The position numbers and the translations under genes are program-made. This document shows, piece by piece, positions 1 to 6,327 of a stretch of 8,666 nucleotides of DNA. The stretch is from Clostridiaceae bacterium (GTDB taxonomy: Bacteria; Bacillota; Clostridia; Oscillospirales; Acutalibacteraceae). The stretch's first letter is position 1; each line of letters begins with the position of its first letter. Below the pieces are notes generated by a model. The model saw nothing but the letters and a program-made list of their open reading frames with translations. It had not been told where the DNA came from and ran no database searches. The DNA lies in the NCBI GenBank assembly GCA_016303035.1, contig JAEDML010000046.1:1-8666 (forward strand), written 5' to 3'.

Positions 1-1
1 A

Positions 2-544
2 AGCAGACTTAATGAAAAGAGATATGAGCATTCGCTTGCCGTTGCAGATGAAGCAAGACGGTTAGCCTTAAAGTACGGCGCCGATCAAAATAAGGCATAT
101 CTTGCAGGACTGCTTCACGATATAACGAAAAATTCATCTCGTGAAGAACACTTGAATATCTTTAACACCTTTGGTATAATCTTAGACGATGTTGAAAATA
201 ATTCCGAAAAGCTGTGGCACGCTATATCAGGGGCGGCTTTTGTACGCAATATATTAAAGATAGACGATGAGCAGATAGCAGACGCTATTCGCTACCATAC
301 CACCGCAAGGGCTGATATGTCTCTGCTTTCAAAAATACTCTATCTTGCCGACTTTACCTCAGCCGACCGGGATTACGATGATGTTGATGTTATAAGGGCG
401 CTTGTCGATAAATCGCTTAACGAAGCCTTTGTATATGCGCTCGAATATTCAATAGTAGATTTGGTAAAAAGCGGTCGAGCCGTTCACACCGATACACTTA
501 AAGCCTATAATCAGGCGGTTTTAAAAAAGACGGTAAAGGTCTAA
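2..544 (+). CDS. yqeK: YqeK-family HD-domain Ap4A hydrolase (5'-truncated by window edge)
   Basis: The reading frame is open from the left edge to the TAA at 542-544, giving 180 visible residues. Family members are about 185-190 residues, so only the first ten or so are missing. Counting from base 2, an HD-type metal site is visible: H10 (in RYEH), H39-D40 (in LLHDITK), H99 (in YHTTAR) and D117 (in LYLADF), followed by an Arg-Asp stretch. The spacing and the HTT..MSLLSKILYLAD motif match YqeK. Characterised YqeK proteins are symmetrical diadenosine tetraphosphatases that split Ap4A into two ADP using an iron centre. A TTG at 152 could start a shorter frame, but it would discard the first metal ligands, so the gene is read as running in from outside. 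It ends 18 bases before rsfS, consistent with the common Firmicutes nadD-yqeK-rsfS cluster; nadD would then lie just outside (inference). Confidence 0.93.
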   Translation, partial: SRLNEKRYEHSLAVADEARRLALKYGADQNKAYLAGLLHDITKNSSREEHLNIFNTFGIILDDVENNSEKLWHAISGAAFVRNILKIDDEQIADAIRYHTTARADMSLLSKILYLADFTSADRDYDDVDVIRALVDKSLNEAFVYALEYSIVDLVKSGRAVHTDTLKAYNQAVLKKTVKV

Positions 545-562
545 TCCAAGGGAGGATATAAA

Positions 563-928
563 TTGGAAACTAAGGAAATTTTAAAAATTGCCGCAAACGC
601 TTTAAATAAAAAGAAGGCGCGCGAGCTTTCGGCGGTAAAGGTAGACGAGCTTACCGTGCTTACAGAGTATTTTCTGTTCGCCACCGCGACATCCTCAACC
701 CATGTAAGGGCGCTTGCCGACGAGGTGGAGGACACGCTGTCGGCAGCAGGTGTACAACCGCACCATATAGAGGGTAAATCCACAGGCTGGATAGTTTTAG
801 ACTACGGCTCGGTTATAGTTCATATTTTCAGCCGCGATCAGCGCGAGTTTTACGGGCTTGACAGTATGTGGAACGACGGCGAAGCGGTAGAGCTTGACGA
901 TATTCTTGAGGAATCCGAGGGAGATTAA
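563..928 (+). CDS. rsfS: Ribosomal silencing factor RsfS (YbeB/DUF143 family)
   Basis: This 121-residue protein has the usual RsfS length and motifs: LTVLTEYFLFATATSSTHVRALADEVE near residues 29-55, EGKSTGWIVLDYGSVIVHIF near 69-89, then REFYGLDSMW. RsfS binds ribosomal protein uL14 on the large subunit and blocks subunit joining when nutrients are limiting. The start is a TTG at 563, supported by a strong Shine-Dalgarno (GGGAGG, 550-555) placed 7 bases upstream. It sits between yqeK (18-base gap) and leuS (3-base gap), so it is almost certainly co-transcribed with both. The acidic C-terminus (ELDDILEESEGD) is ordinary for the family. Confidence 0.95.
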   Translation: METKEILKIAANALNKKKARELSAVKVDELTVLTEYFLFATATSSTHVRALADEVEDTLSAAGVQPHHIEGKSTGWIVLDYGSVIVHIFSRDQREFYGLDSMWNDGEAVELDDILEESEGD

Positions 929-931
929 AAA

Positions 932-3349
932 ATGAAACACAACTACGATTACGCGAAGATTGAGAAAAAATGGCAGGATATTTGGGACGAAAAGCAGACC
1001 TTTGCCGCAAAGGACGATTATTCACTTCCGAAATTCTACGCCTTGGTAGAGTTTCCCTATCCGTCGGGACAGGGACTGCATGTCGGCCATCCGCGCTCCT
1101 ATACAGCGCTTGATATTGTCAGCCGCAAAAAAAGACTTGAGGGTTACAATGTCCTTTATCCTATGGGATGGGACGCTTTCGGACTTCCCACCGAAAACTT
1201 CGCAATAAAAAATCATGTACATCCGGCGGATGTCACCCAAAAAAATATTGTAAACTTTAAGCGTCAGCTTAAATCCCTCGGCTTTTCCTTTGACTGGAGC
1301 AGGGAAGTAAACACTACCGATCCGCAGTATTACAAGTGGACTCAGTGGATTTTCCTGCAGCTTTACAAGCACGGACTTGCCTACAAGAAAAAGATGAATG
1401 TAAACTGGTGTACCTCCTGCAAGTGTGTTTTGGCTAATGAGGAGGTTGTAAACGGCGTTTGCGAGCGTTGCGGAAGCGAGGTCGTACATAAGGAAAAAAG
1501 CCAGTGGATGCTTAAAATTACCGATTATGCAGGCAAGCTGCTTGACGGCCTTGACGACCTTGATTTTATAGACCGCGTAAAGACCCAGCAGCGCAACTGG
1601 ATAGGCCGCTCCTACGGTACGCAGGTTAAATTTTCAACCACCGCCGGGGATAGCTTTGAAATCTACACAACACGGGCAGATACGCTTTTCGGCGTTACCT
1701 ATATGGTTATGTCGCCTGAGCATCCGCTGATTGAAAAGTGGGCGGATAAAATAAATAATATGGACGCGGTAAGGGAATATCAGGCCGCCGCCGCGCGCAA
1801 GTCAGACTTTGAGCGCACCGAGCTTGCAAAGGATAAAACCGGCGTAAGACTTGACGGCATTATGGCGATAAATCCCGTTAACAATACCGAAATTCCGATA
1901 TTTATTTCCGACTATGTACTTATTTCCTACGGCACGGGAGCTATTATGGCGGTTCCGGGTCACGATAACCGCGACTGGGATTTTGCAAAGAAATTCGGTC
2001 TTCCGATAATCGAGGTCGTAGCCGGCGGAGATGTTGAAAAGGAGCCGTATACCGACTGCGGTACCGGCACAATGGTAAATTCGGGCTTTCTTAACGGTAT
2101 GAGCGTTGACGAGGCCAAAAAGGCAATGCAAAAATGGCTTGCCGACAATAATTTGGGCTTTGTAAAAACAAACTACAAGCTGCGTGACTGGGTTTTCTCA
2201 CGTCAGAGATATTGGGGCGAGCCGATTCCCATGGTATACTGCGAAAAGTGCGGATATGTTCCCCTGCCTGAAAGCGAGCTTCCGCTGCTGTTGCCTAATG
2301 TCGATTCCTACGAGCCGACCGATAACGGCGAGTCTCCGCTTGCCAAAATGACCGATTGGGTAAACACTACCTGTCCTAACTGCGGAGGACACGCCGTAAG
2401 AGAAACCGATACCATGCCCCAGTGGGCAGGCTCTTCATGGTATTATCTGCGCTACTGCGATCCGCATAACGATAAGGAAATCGCCTCAAAAGAGGCACTC
2501 GAATATTGGTGCCCCGTTGACTGGTATAACGGCGGTATGGAGCACACTACCCTTCATCTGCTGTATAGCCGTTTCTGGCATAAATTCCTTTACGATATCG
2601 GTGTGGTGCCGTGTCCCGAGCCGTATTCAAAGCGTACAAGCCACGGTATGATACTCGGTGAAAACGGAGAAAAAATGTCGAAATCGCGCGGCAATGTAAT
2701 AAATCCCGATGATATTGTCAGGGATTACGGAGCCGATACCATGCGTGTTTATGAGATGTTCATAGGCGACTTTGAGAAGTCCGCTCCGTGGAGTCAGTCC
2801 TCCATTAAGGGCAGTAAGCGTTTCCTTGAAAAGATTTGGGCGCTTCAGGATATTCTTACAGATGGCGAAGCGTACCGCCCCGAGCTTGAATCGGAATTCC
2901 ACCGTACCATAAAAAAGGTAACCTTGGATATTGAAAGCCTTAAAATGAATACCGCTATCGCGGCTTTAATGTCCCTGCTTAATGCGATACAGGCAACGGG
3001 TAGCATTACGCGCGGAGAATATAAAACCCTGCTGATATTACTTAATCCCTTCGCTCCGCATATGACCGAGGAGCTGTGGCAGGAAAACAACTTCGGCGGT
3101 ATGCTTAACGAGGCAAAATGGCCCTCCTATGACGAGGCGAAATGCGCCGAAGCCTCGGTTGAAATCGTTGTTCAGGTAAACGGAAAAATTAAGGAGCGCA
3201 TAAGCGTTCCTGCCGATATAACCGCCGACAGCGCCATTGCCCTTGCAAAGGAGCAGGAAAGCATAAAGAACGCAATTACCGGTATGAGCATCGTAAAGGA
3301 GCTTTATGTTCCGAAAAAGCTTGTCAATATAGTTGTAAAACCCAACTGA
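932..3349 (+). CDS. leuS: Leucyl-tRNA synthetase
   Basis: This 805-residue class I aminoacyl-tRNA synthetase charges tRNA-Leu with leucine using ATP. Visible landmarks: the HIGH-type signature HVGH at 50-53 within FPYPSGQGLHVGHPRSYTAL; a CxxC pair at C160/C163 with C177/C180 and another at C437/C440 with C481/C484, both typical of zinc-binding inserts; the CP1 editing domain with YTTRADTLFG (from Y245) and GTGAIMAVPGHDNRD (334-348), where the aspartate after PGHDNR is the usual editing-site residue; and KMSKS at 581-585. The C-terminal part has the anticodon-binding helical domain and the VQVNGKIKERI segment of the tail domain. Length and order are those of an intact bacterial LeuRS. The ATG at 932 follows rsfS by 3 bases, with a purine-rich Shine-Dalgarno (GAGGGAG, 917-923) inside the end of rsfS. 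No T-box leader is present just upstream, so any leucine control would lie at the operon promoter outside the window. Confidence 0.99.
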   Translation: MKHNYDYAKIEKKWQDIWDEKQTFAAKDDYSLPKFYALVEFPYPSGQGLHVGHPRSYTALDIVSRKKRLEGYNVLYPMGWDAFGLPTENFAIKNHVHPADVTQKNIVNFKRQLKSLGFSFDWSREVNTTDPQYYKWTQWIFLQLYKHGLAYKKKMNVNWCTSCKCVLANEEVVNGVCERCGSEVVHKEKSQWMLKITDYAGKLLDGLDDLDFIDRVKTQQRNWIGRSYGTQVKFSTTAGDSFEIYTTRADTLFGVTYMVMSPEHPLIEKWADKINNMDAVREYQAAAARKSDFERTELAKDKTGVRLDGIMAINPVNNTEIPIFISDYVLISYGTGAIMAVPGHDNRDWDFAKKFGLPIIEVVAGGDVEKEPYTDCGTGTMVNSGFLNGMSVDEAKKAMQKWLADNNLGFVKTNYKLRDWVFSRQRYWGEPIPMVYCEKCGYVPLPESELPLLLPNVDSYEPTDNGESPLAKMTDWVNTTCPNCGGHAVRETDTMPQWAGSSWYYLRYCDPHNDKEIASKEALEYWCPVDWYNGGMEHTTLHLLYSRFWHKFLYDIGVVPCPEPYSKRTSHGMILGENGEKMSKSRGNVINPDDIVRDYGADTMRVYEMFIGDFEKSAPWSQSSIKGSKRFLEKIWALQDILTDGEAYRPELESEFHRTIKKVTLDIESLKMNTAIAALMSLLNAIQATGSITRGEYKTLLILLNPFAPHMTEELWQENNFGGMLNEAKWPSYDEAKCAEASVEIVVQVNGKIKERISVPADITADSAIALAKEQESIKNAITGMSIVKELYVPKKLVNIVVKPN

Positions 3350-3353
3350 CAGT

Positions 3354-3400
3354 AAAATACAGCCGCCCCGATTTAAAATATCGGAACGGCTGTATTTTTT
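3354..3400 (+). terminator. Intrinsic terminator after leuS, probably bidirectional
   Basis: An inverted repeat, AAAATACAGCCG..CCGAT against ATCGG..CGGCTGTATTTT, forms a long stem broken by one two-base internal mismatch (CC opposite AA) around a short A/T loop. It is followed by a run of T on the + strand (3394-3400). The outer A run gives a shorter T run on the - strand, so the same hairpin can also end the convergent ogg transcript, whose stop codon is only a few bases away. Confidence 0.9.
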
Positions 3401-3404
3401 AATT

Positions 3405-4244
3405 TTATTTTATATCCTCAAGCTTGGTACTGCGTGCATAGTAAAACAGGTATTGCTGGGCAATTCCGGCGTACTGCGCGGCGGCCGGCGGGAATTCGTT
3501 GTTAAACAGAACCTGCATGGTGCGGTTTATCCAGACATCCCTCGGAAATGCGTCAATATGGCAAAGGGAAAACAGCAGTACGCAGTCGGCAACCTTGGGA
3601 CCTACCCCGTTTATCTTCATTAAATGCTCCCTTGCTTCATCGAGCGGCATATTTTTAAGCGATTCAATGTCAACCTCGCCCGAAGAAACCTTACTTGCGG
3701 CGTCAAGTATGTACTTTGCCCTAAAGCCGCTGCGAAGCACACCGAGCTCGTCAAGCGAGAGCGATGCTATCCTTTGCGCGGACGGAAATGTGAAAAAGTC
3801 CCCGCGTTTTTCACCGAAGTTTTCACAAAGACGGTCTATAATTCCCTTTATTCTCGGAATATTGTTATTCTGCGATATAATAAAGGAACAAAGTGTTTCC
3901 CACGGGTCTTGATTAAGAATTCTTATGCCGCCGCTGTATTCTGCGGCTTTTTTTAAAATGGGGTCGGCGCTTATCTCGGTAATAATTTTTGCGTAATCGC
4001 GGTCAAAATCAAAGTAACTCTTCCATATTTTATTGAATTCATCTATCCCTGTGTTCTCTATAATAAGGTCGCCCGAGGCGTTTTTGTAAAGCGTCATAGG
4101 TCTGCCGTGCGCAACGCCCTGCCATTTAACGCCGTCGTCGCTCTTCCAGCGGAATGCCTGACCGCAGTCAAGCGTCTGCGCCAAATCGAAATTTTCAAGA
4201 TTTTTAATTATCAGATTGCCGTTTACGGCGTTTATTCTGTACAT
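3405..4244 (-). CDS. ogg: OGG1-type 8-oxoguanine DNA glycosylase/AP lyase
   Basis: This 279-residue protein is a clear OGG1-family base-excision repair enzyme that removes 8-oxoguanine from DNA and nicks the abasic site. Motifs in order: an N-terminal domain with FDLAQTLDCGQAFRW (19-33); SQNNNIPRIKGII (124-136), matching the NNN-x-x-R element that reads the base opposite the lesion; the helix-hairpin-helix INGVGPKVADC (211-221) with catalytic Lys K217 and C221; the catalytic Asp D236 in FPRDVW; and AQQYLF (262-267), where Q263 and F267 match the 8-oxoG pocket residues of human OGG1. The family Tyr of the opposite-base pocket appears to be Phe (F174, SGFRAKY). The length fits bacterial OGG1 proteins. 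The start codon is preceded by GGGGA (4255-4251 on the - strand). It is transcribed alone, converging with leuS and divergent from the next gene. Confidence 0.95.
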   Translation of the reverse strand: MYRINAVNGNLIIKNLENFDLAQTLDCGQAFRWKSDDGVKWQGVAHGRPMTLYKNASGDLIIENTGIDEFNKIWKSYFDFDRDYAKIITEISADPILKKAAEYSGGIRILNQDPWETLCSFIISQNNNIPRIKGIIDRLCENFGEKRGDFFTFPSAQRIASLSLDELGVLRSGFRAKYILDAASKVSSGEVDIESLKNMPLDEAREHLMKINGVGPKVADCVLLFSLCHIDAFPRDVWINRTMQVLFNNEFPPAAAQYAGIAQQYLFYYARSTKLEDIK

Positions 4245-4270
4245 AAAGCATCCCCGTTTCGTATCTCTGT

Positions 4271-4298
4271 TTGCATTATACTTTTTTTTTGATATAAT
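4271..4298 (+). promoter_or_regulatory. Predicted sigma-A promoter of the DUF6062-like gene (extended -10)
   Basis: TTGCAT (4271-4276), a 16-base spacer and a perfect TATAAT (4293-4298) preceded by TG one base upstream (TGATATAAT), an extended -10. The predicted start is near 4305. A strong Shine-Dalgarno GGAGG (4316-4320) follows, 7 bases before the ATG at 4328. Confidence 0.8.
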
Positions 4299-4303
4299 AT
4301 CAA
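4275..4303 (-). promoter_or_regulatory. Predicted sigma-A promoter of ogg
   Basis: Read on the - strand, TTGATA (4303-4298) is followed by exactly 17 bases and then a perfect TATAAT (4280-4275). The spacer holds a run of nine A. The predicted start is near 4268, giving a leader of about 24 bases to the ogg ATG. It physically overlaps the divergent promoter. Confidence 0.8.
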
Positions 4304-4327
4304 TAGTAAATTACCGGAGGTAAAAGA

Positions 4328-5020
4328 ATGAGGGACGATATTTGCACTATACCGATAAGCGAGATTTTTGAGGTTAACGACGGCTGTCCCATATGCCGTA
4401 TGCGCGACACGGTTGAAAAACATCTGCTTGAATATATACTGGGTGACGCTATGATGGAGCCTGATGTGCGTATACTTACAAATCAAAAGGGCTTTTGCAC
4501 CCGCCATTATGAAAAGCTGCTTTCACAAAGGGGCAGGCTTCAGCTGGCGCTTATACTGCAAACTCACCTTGATGAAATAAATAAAAGGGTGTTTTCGGAA
4601 AAAACGCCGCAAAAGCAACGGCTTAAATCGGCGTCGGAAATTACCGAAAGCTGCTTTTTGTGCGATAAAATAGAATGGGGTATGAGCAGGCTTGTATCCA
4701 CCGTTTACCGCTGTTATGAAAACGAGGAGGATTTCAGAGCCCTTTTTAATTCCCAGCCGGCGTTTTGTCTGCCGCACTATGATATGCTTATGCACGGTGA
4801 GGATAAGCGTTTAATGAGAAAGCACGGTAAAGAGTTTGAAGATAACCTTTTAAGAATAGCAAAAGGTTATTCGGAAATGCTGTACGGCAAAATATCGCAG
4901 TATTGCAGTATGTACGATTACCGCAGTTTAAGGTCGCAGACGGATATGGAAAAATGCAAAAACGCAGTAGAACAAAGCATAGATTTTCTTAACGCCGAAG
5001 TAGGAGAAAATAAGGAGTAA
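4328..5020 (+). CDS. DUF6062-like protein with two CxxC/CxxH units
   Basis: This 230-residue protein is predicted to be soluble, with no signal peptide or membrane segment. It resembles the uncharacterised clostridial family DUF6062; that name is from memory and moderately sure. What is plain is an internal duplication. Unit 1 has C20-PI-C23 and, 33 residues later, GFC57-TR-H60-Y. Unit 2 has C109-FL-C112 and, 34 residues later, AFC147-LP-H150-Y. Each unit supplies three Cys and one His, a plausible zinc or iron-sulfur ligand set, with charged helical segments between and after. The N-terminal stretch through PISEIFEVNDGC leads straight into unit 1. It is expressed from its own promoter, divergent from ogg. 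Function is unknown; a metal-binding adaptor or redox-sensitive regulator is a guess. No convincing terminator follows directly. Confidence 0.85.
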   Translation: MRDDICTIPISEIFEVNDGCPICRMRDTVEKHLLEYILGDAMMEPDVRILTNQKGFCTRHYEKLLSQRGRLQLALILQTHLDEINKRVFSEKTPQKQRLKSASEITESCFLCDKIEWGMSRLVSTVYRCYENEEDFRALFNSQPAFCLPHYDMLMHGEDKRLMRKHGKEFEDNLLRIAKGYSEMLYGKISQYCSMYDYRSLRSQTDMEKCKNAVEQSIDFLNAEVGENKE

Positions 5021-5185
5021 TTTACATAAAATTATCTGTTTCGACATATCCACCGCCGCTTTTATCCCTTAAACAGGCTGTTTTTTCAACTTATTAACCG
5101 AGTTATCCACTTTTTTATGTTAACTTGAATATCAATTGCCTTTTTTGCCCAAAATAATAACAGTAAGCTAAAAAGGGGCGGTTAG
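5021..5185. other. Non-coding spacer with DnaA-box-like 9-mers
   Basis: These 165 bases carry no credible gene. Against the DnaA box TTATCCACA, four + strand 9-mers stand out: ATATCCACC (5046, two mismatches), TTATCCCTT (5062, two or three mismatches), TTATTAACC (5091, three mismatches) and TTATCCACT (5103, one mismatch). The last two are 12 bases apart, and an AT-rich tract follows. An interrupted palindrome AAACAG-G-CTGTTT (5071-5083) runs into a T tract; it could be a weak terminator for the upstream gene or an operator. I see no good -35/-10 pair for the gene at 5186. The function is inferred only. Confidence 0.35.
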
Positions 5186-5464
5186 ATGGTAAAGGGAGTA
5201 AACAAAACGGTCATAGAGGTTAATAATACGGGAAGCAAGCTTTTTGAAAAAATTGTTTTTTATGTAACCCCTGAATACGGCAATATGAGCGCAAAACAGC
5301 TAAGACGCGCCGCAAACGCCTTTTCCTTCAGCTTTGAGGATCAAAAGCCGCCTATGTCGCTCCGCAGGCGAACCGCCGACCGCAGAAGAAAAAGAATTAT
5401 GCTTCTTATTGCGGCAGGTGCGGTTTGTGTCGCCGCCGCTGTGGCTCTCATAATAATATTGTAA
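5186..5464 (+). CDS. Small tail-anchored membrane protein of unknown function
   Basis: This 92-residue protein starts at ATG 5186, with a Shine-Dalgarno AAGGGGCGG just upstream. Residues 1-45 form a compact, probably folded cytoplasmic part (VNKTVIEVNNTGSKLFEKIVFY, then a Gln/Arg/Ala helix). A proline-containing linker follows, then a strongly basic stretch (SLRRRTADRRRKR, about 58-70). A single hydrophobic helix (71-92) ends the protein. A basic cluster directly before a C-terminal helix predicts N-inside topology with the tail anchored in the membrane. I believe similar small proteins occur in related Clostridia, but I know of no assigned function. It is followed directly by its own terminator, so it probably forms its own unit or the end of the DUF6062 unit. 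Confidence 0.85.
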   Translation: MVKGVNKTVIEVNNTGSKLFEKIVFYVTPEYGNMSAKQLRRAANAFSFSFEDQKPPMSLRRRTADRRRKRIMLLIAAGAVCVAAAVALIIIL

Positions 5465-5478
5465 AAAAACTATGAATG

Positions 5479-5519
5479 AATGCAGGAAGATTACATATTT
5501 TCTTGCATTTTATTTTTTA
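5479..5519 (+). terminator. Intrinsic terminator after the small membrane protein gene
   Basis: AATGCAGGAAGA (5479-5490) pairs with TTTTCTTGCATT (5498-5509) as a 12-bp stem including two G-U pairs, with a 7-base loop (TTACATA). It is followed by a T-rich tract to 5519. It begins 14 bases after the stop codon. Confidence 0.85.
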
Positions 5520-5531
5520 TTGTTCTATAAT
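5503..5531 (+). promoter_or_regulatory. Predicted sigma-A promoter for the two-gene membrane protein unit
   Basis: TTGCAT (5503-5508) is separated by 17 bases from a perfect TATAAT (5526-5531). The predicted start is near 5538, leaving a leader of about 29 bases. The -35 lies inside the 3' arm of the preceding terminator and the spacer is its T tract. The ribosome site of the gene it would drive is weak (CGGA, 5555-5558). Confidence 0.7.
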
Positions 5532-5566
5532 TAAACTTAAGAATATTGTAAGAACGGATAATAAAG

Positions 5567-6319
5567 ATGAAGAAAAATATAAAAAGCGCGGCCTCGGTTT
5601 TCGGGCGCGTTGTATTTGCAAATGTTATATGCATATTCGTATGCATGGTTGTTAGCGTTATATGCGTCGCGCTTTTTACGCGCGTTATCGGTTATAATGC
5701 CTATGGAACGAAAGCCTCCGACAGCAGCGATATGTCGGCAGGCAGTTCAAAGGTAGAGATGCTGTACGAATACCGTTATGACCAAGGGGAAGATACTAAA
5801 AAGGCGGAATACGAAGCGCAGGGCTACACCGTTTCCACCGAAAAGGTACGTTCCGAGATGAGCGAAGGAGCGAGAGCGGCGTTTCTTATAATAAATCAAA
5901 TTTTCTGCCTTGTTGTACTTATACAGTTTGTTTACGGCGAGGTTTGGCACACCGGTACGACCGATAATAACAAGGTTCATTTCGGAAGAATTACATATGA
6001 TAAATACCGCGGTCTTAAGATAGGCGCGCTGGCAATGCTTCCGTTTTTGCTTCTTTTTATAGGTCTTGCGGTACTGAAGATTTTTTATCCCGGTTTTCCG
6101 CTTATAGTTTATAAGCTTTTAAATTCAAGCGTATTTTCAATTATTGATGTTATTTTCGGATCGGCTTCCAAGCTTTCACAGCTGAGTGTTGTCCGTATGG
6201 TGCTTTCGTTATCTGCGTTTGCAGTAGTTCCGCTTATTTCCCACATTGCATACACCTTAGGGTTCAAGCAGTTCTCAATAAGTGAAAAGCTGATTTACAA
6301 GAAAAAGAAGGATAAGTAG
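5567..6319 (+). CDS. Uncharacterised four-helix membrane protein
   Basis: I do not recognise this 250-residue protein. Predicted membrane helices lie at about 17-40, 104-124, 151-171 and 209-231, with a further hydrophobic or amphipathic stretch at about 176-198. The N-terminal MKKNIK, the KYRGLK at 146-151 and the Lys-rich C-terminus (KKKKDK) are positive, placing both ends in the cytoplasm. Residues 41-103 then form an exposed acidic, Ser-rich loop outside (SDSSDMSAGS, then an Asp/Glu/Lys/Tyr segment). No catalytic motif is evident. The ATG at 5567 has only a weak Shine-Dalgarno. The next gene starts 8 bases after the stop, so the two are very probably co-translated, and their products may work together in the membrane (inference). 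Confidence 0.85.
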   Translation: MKKNIKSAASVFGRVVFANVICIFVCMVVSVICVALFTRVIGYNAYGTKASDSSDMSAGSSKVEMLYEYRYDQGEDTKKAEYEAQGYTVSTEKVRSEMSEGARAAFLIINQIFCLVVLIQFVYGEVWHTGTTDNNKVHFGRITYDKYRGLKIGALAMLPFLLLFIGLAVLKIFYPGFPLIVYKLLNSSVFSIIDVIFGSASKLSQLSVVRMVLSLSAFAVVPLISHIAYTLGFKQFSISEKLIYKKKKDK

Positions 6320-6327
6320 GTAAAAAT

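Noticed and set aside
152..544. A shorter yqeK starting at TTG 152
   Set aside because: It would remove the H10 and H39-D40 metal ligands. The frame is open to the window edge, and the upstream residues clearly match the family.
545..931. A T-box or other leucine-responsive leader before leuS
   Set aside because: leuS starts 3 bases after rsfS, and there is no room for a leader in the intergenic gap.
541..3090. Several open frames of 60-155 codons on the - strand across rsfS and leuS, the longest at 1022-1489
   Set aside because: They lie wholly inside strongly conserved + strand genes, lack recognisable domains and convincing ribosome sites, and are frame shadows.
3499..3956. Two + strand frames of 110 and 137 codons inside ogg
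   Set aside because: They are antisense to a clear OGG1-family gene with all catalytic residues, and their composition shows no protein family signal.
5071..5086. AAACAG-G-CTGTTT followed by T as a firm terminator for the DUF6062-like gene
   Set aside because: With a minimum loop of three bases the stem has only five A/T-rich pairs, too weak to call with confidence.
5021..5185. A chromosomal replication origin
   Set aside because: The DnaA-like boxes are few and mostly poor, and no dnaA, dnaN or related replication gene is near. At most it is an accessory DnaA site.
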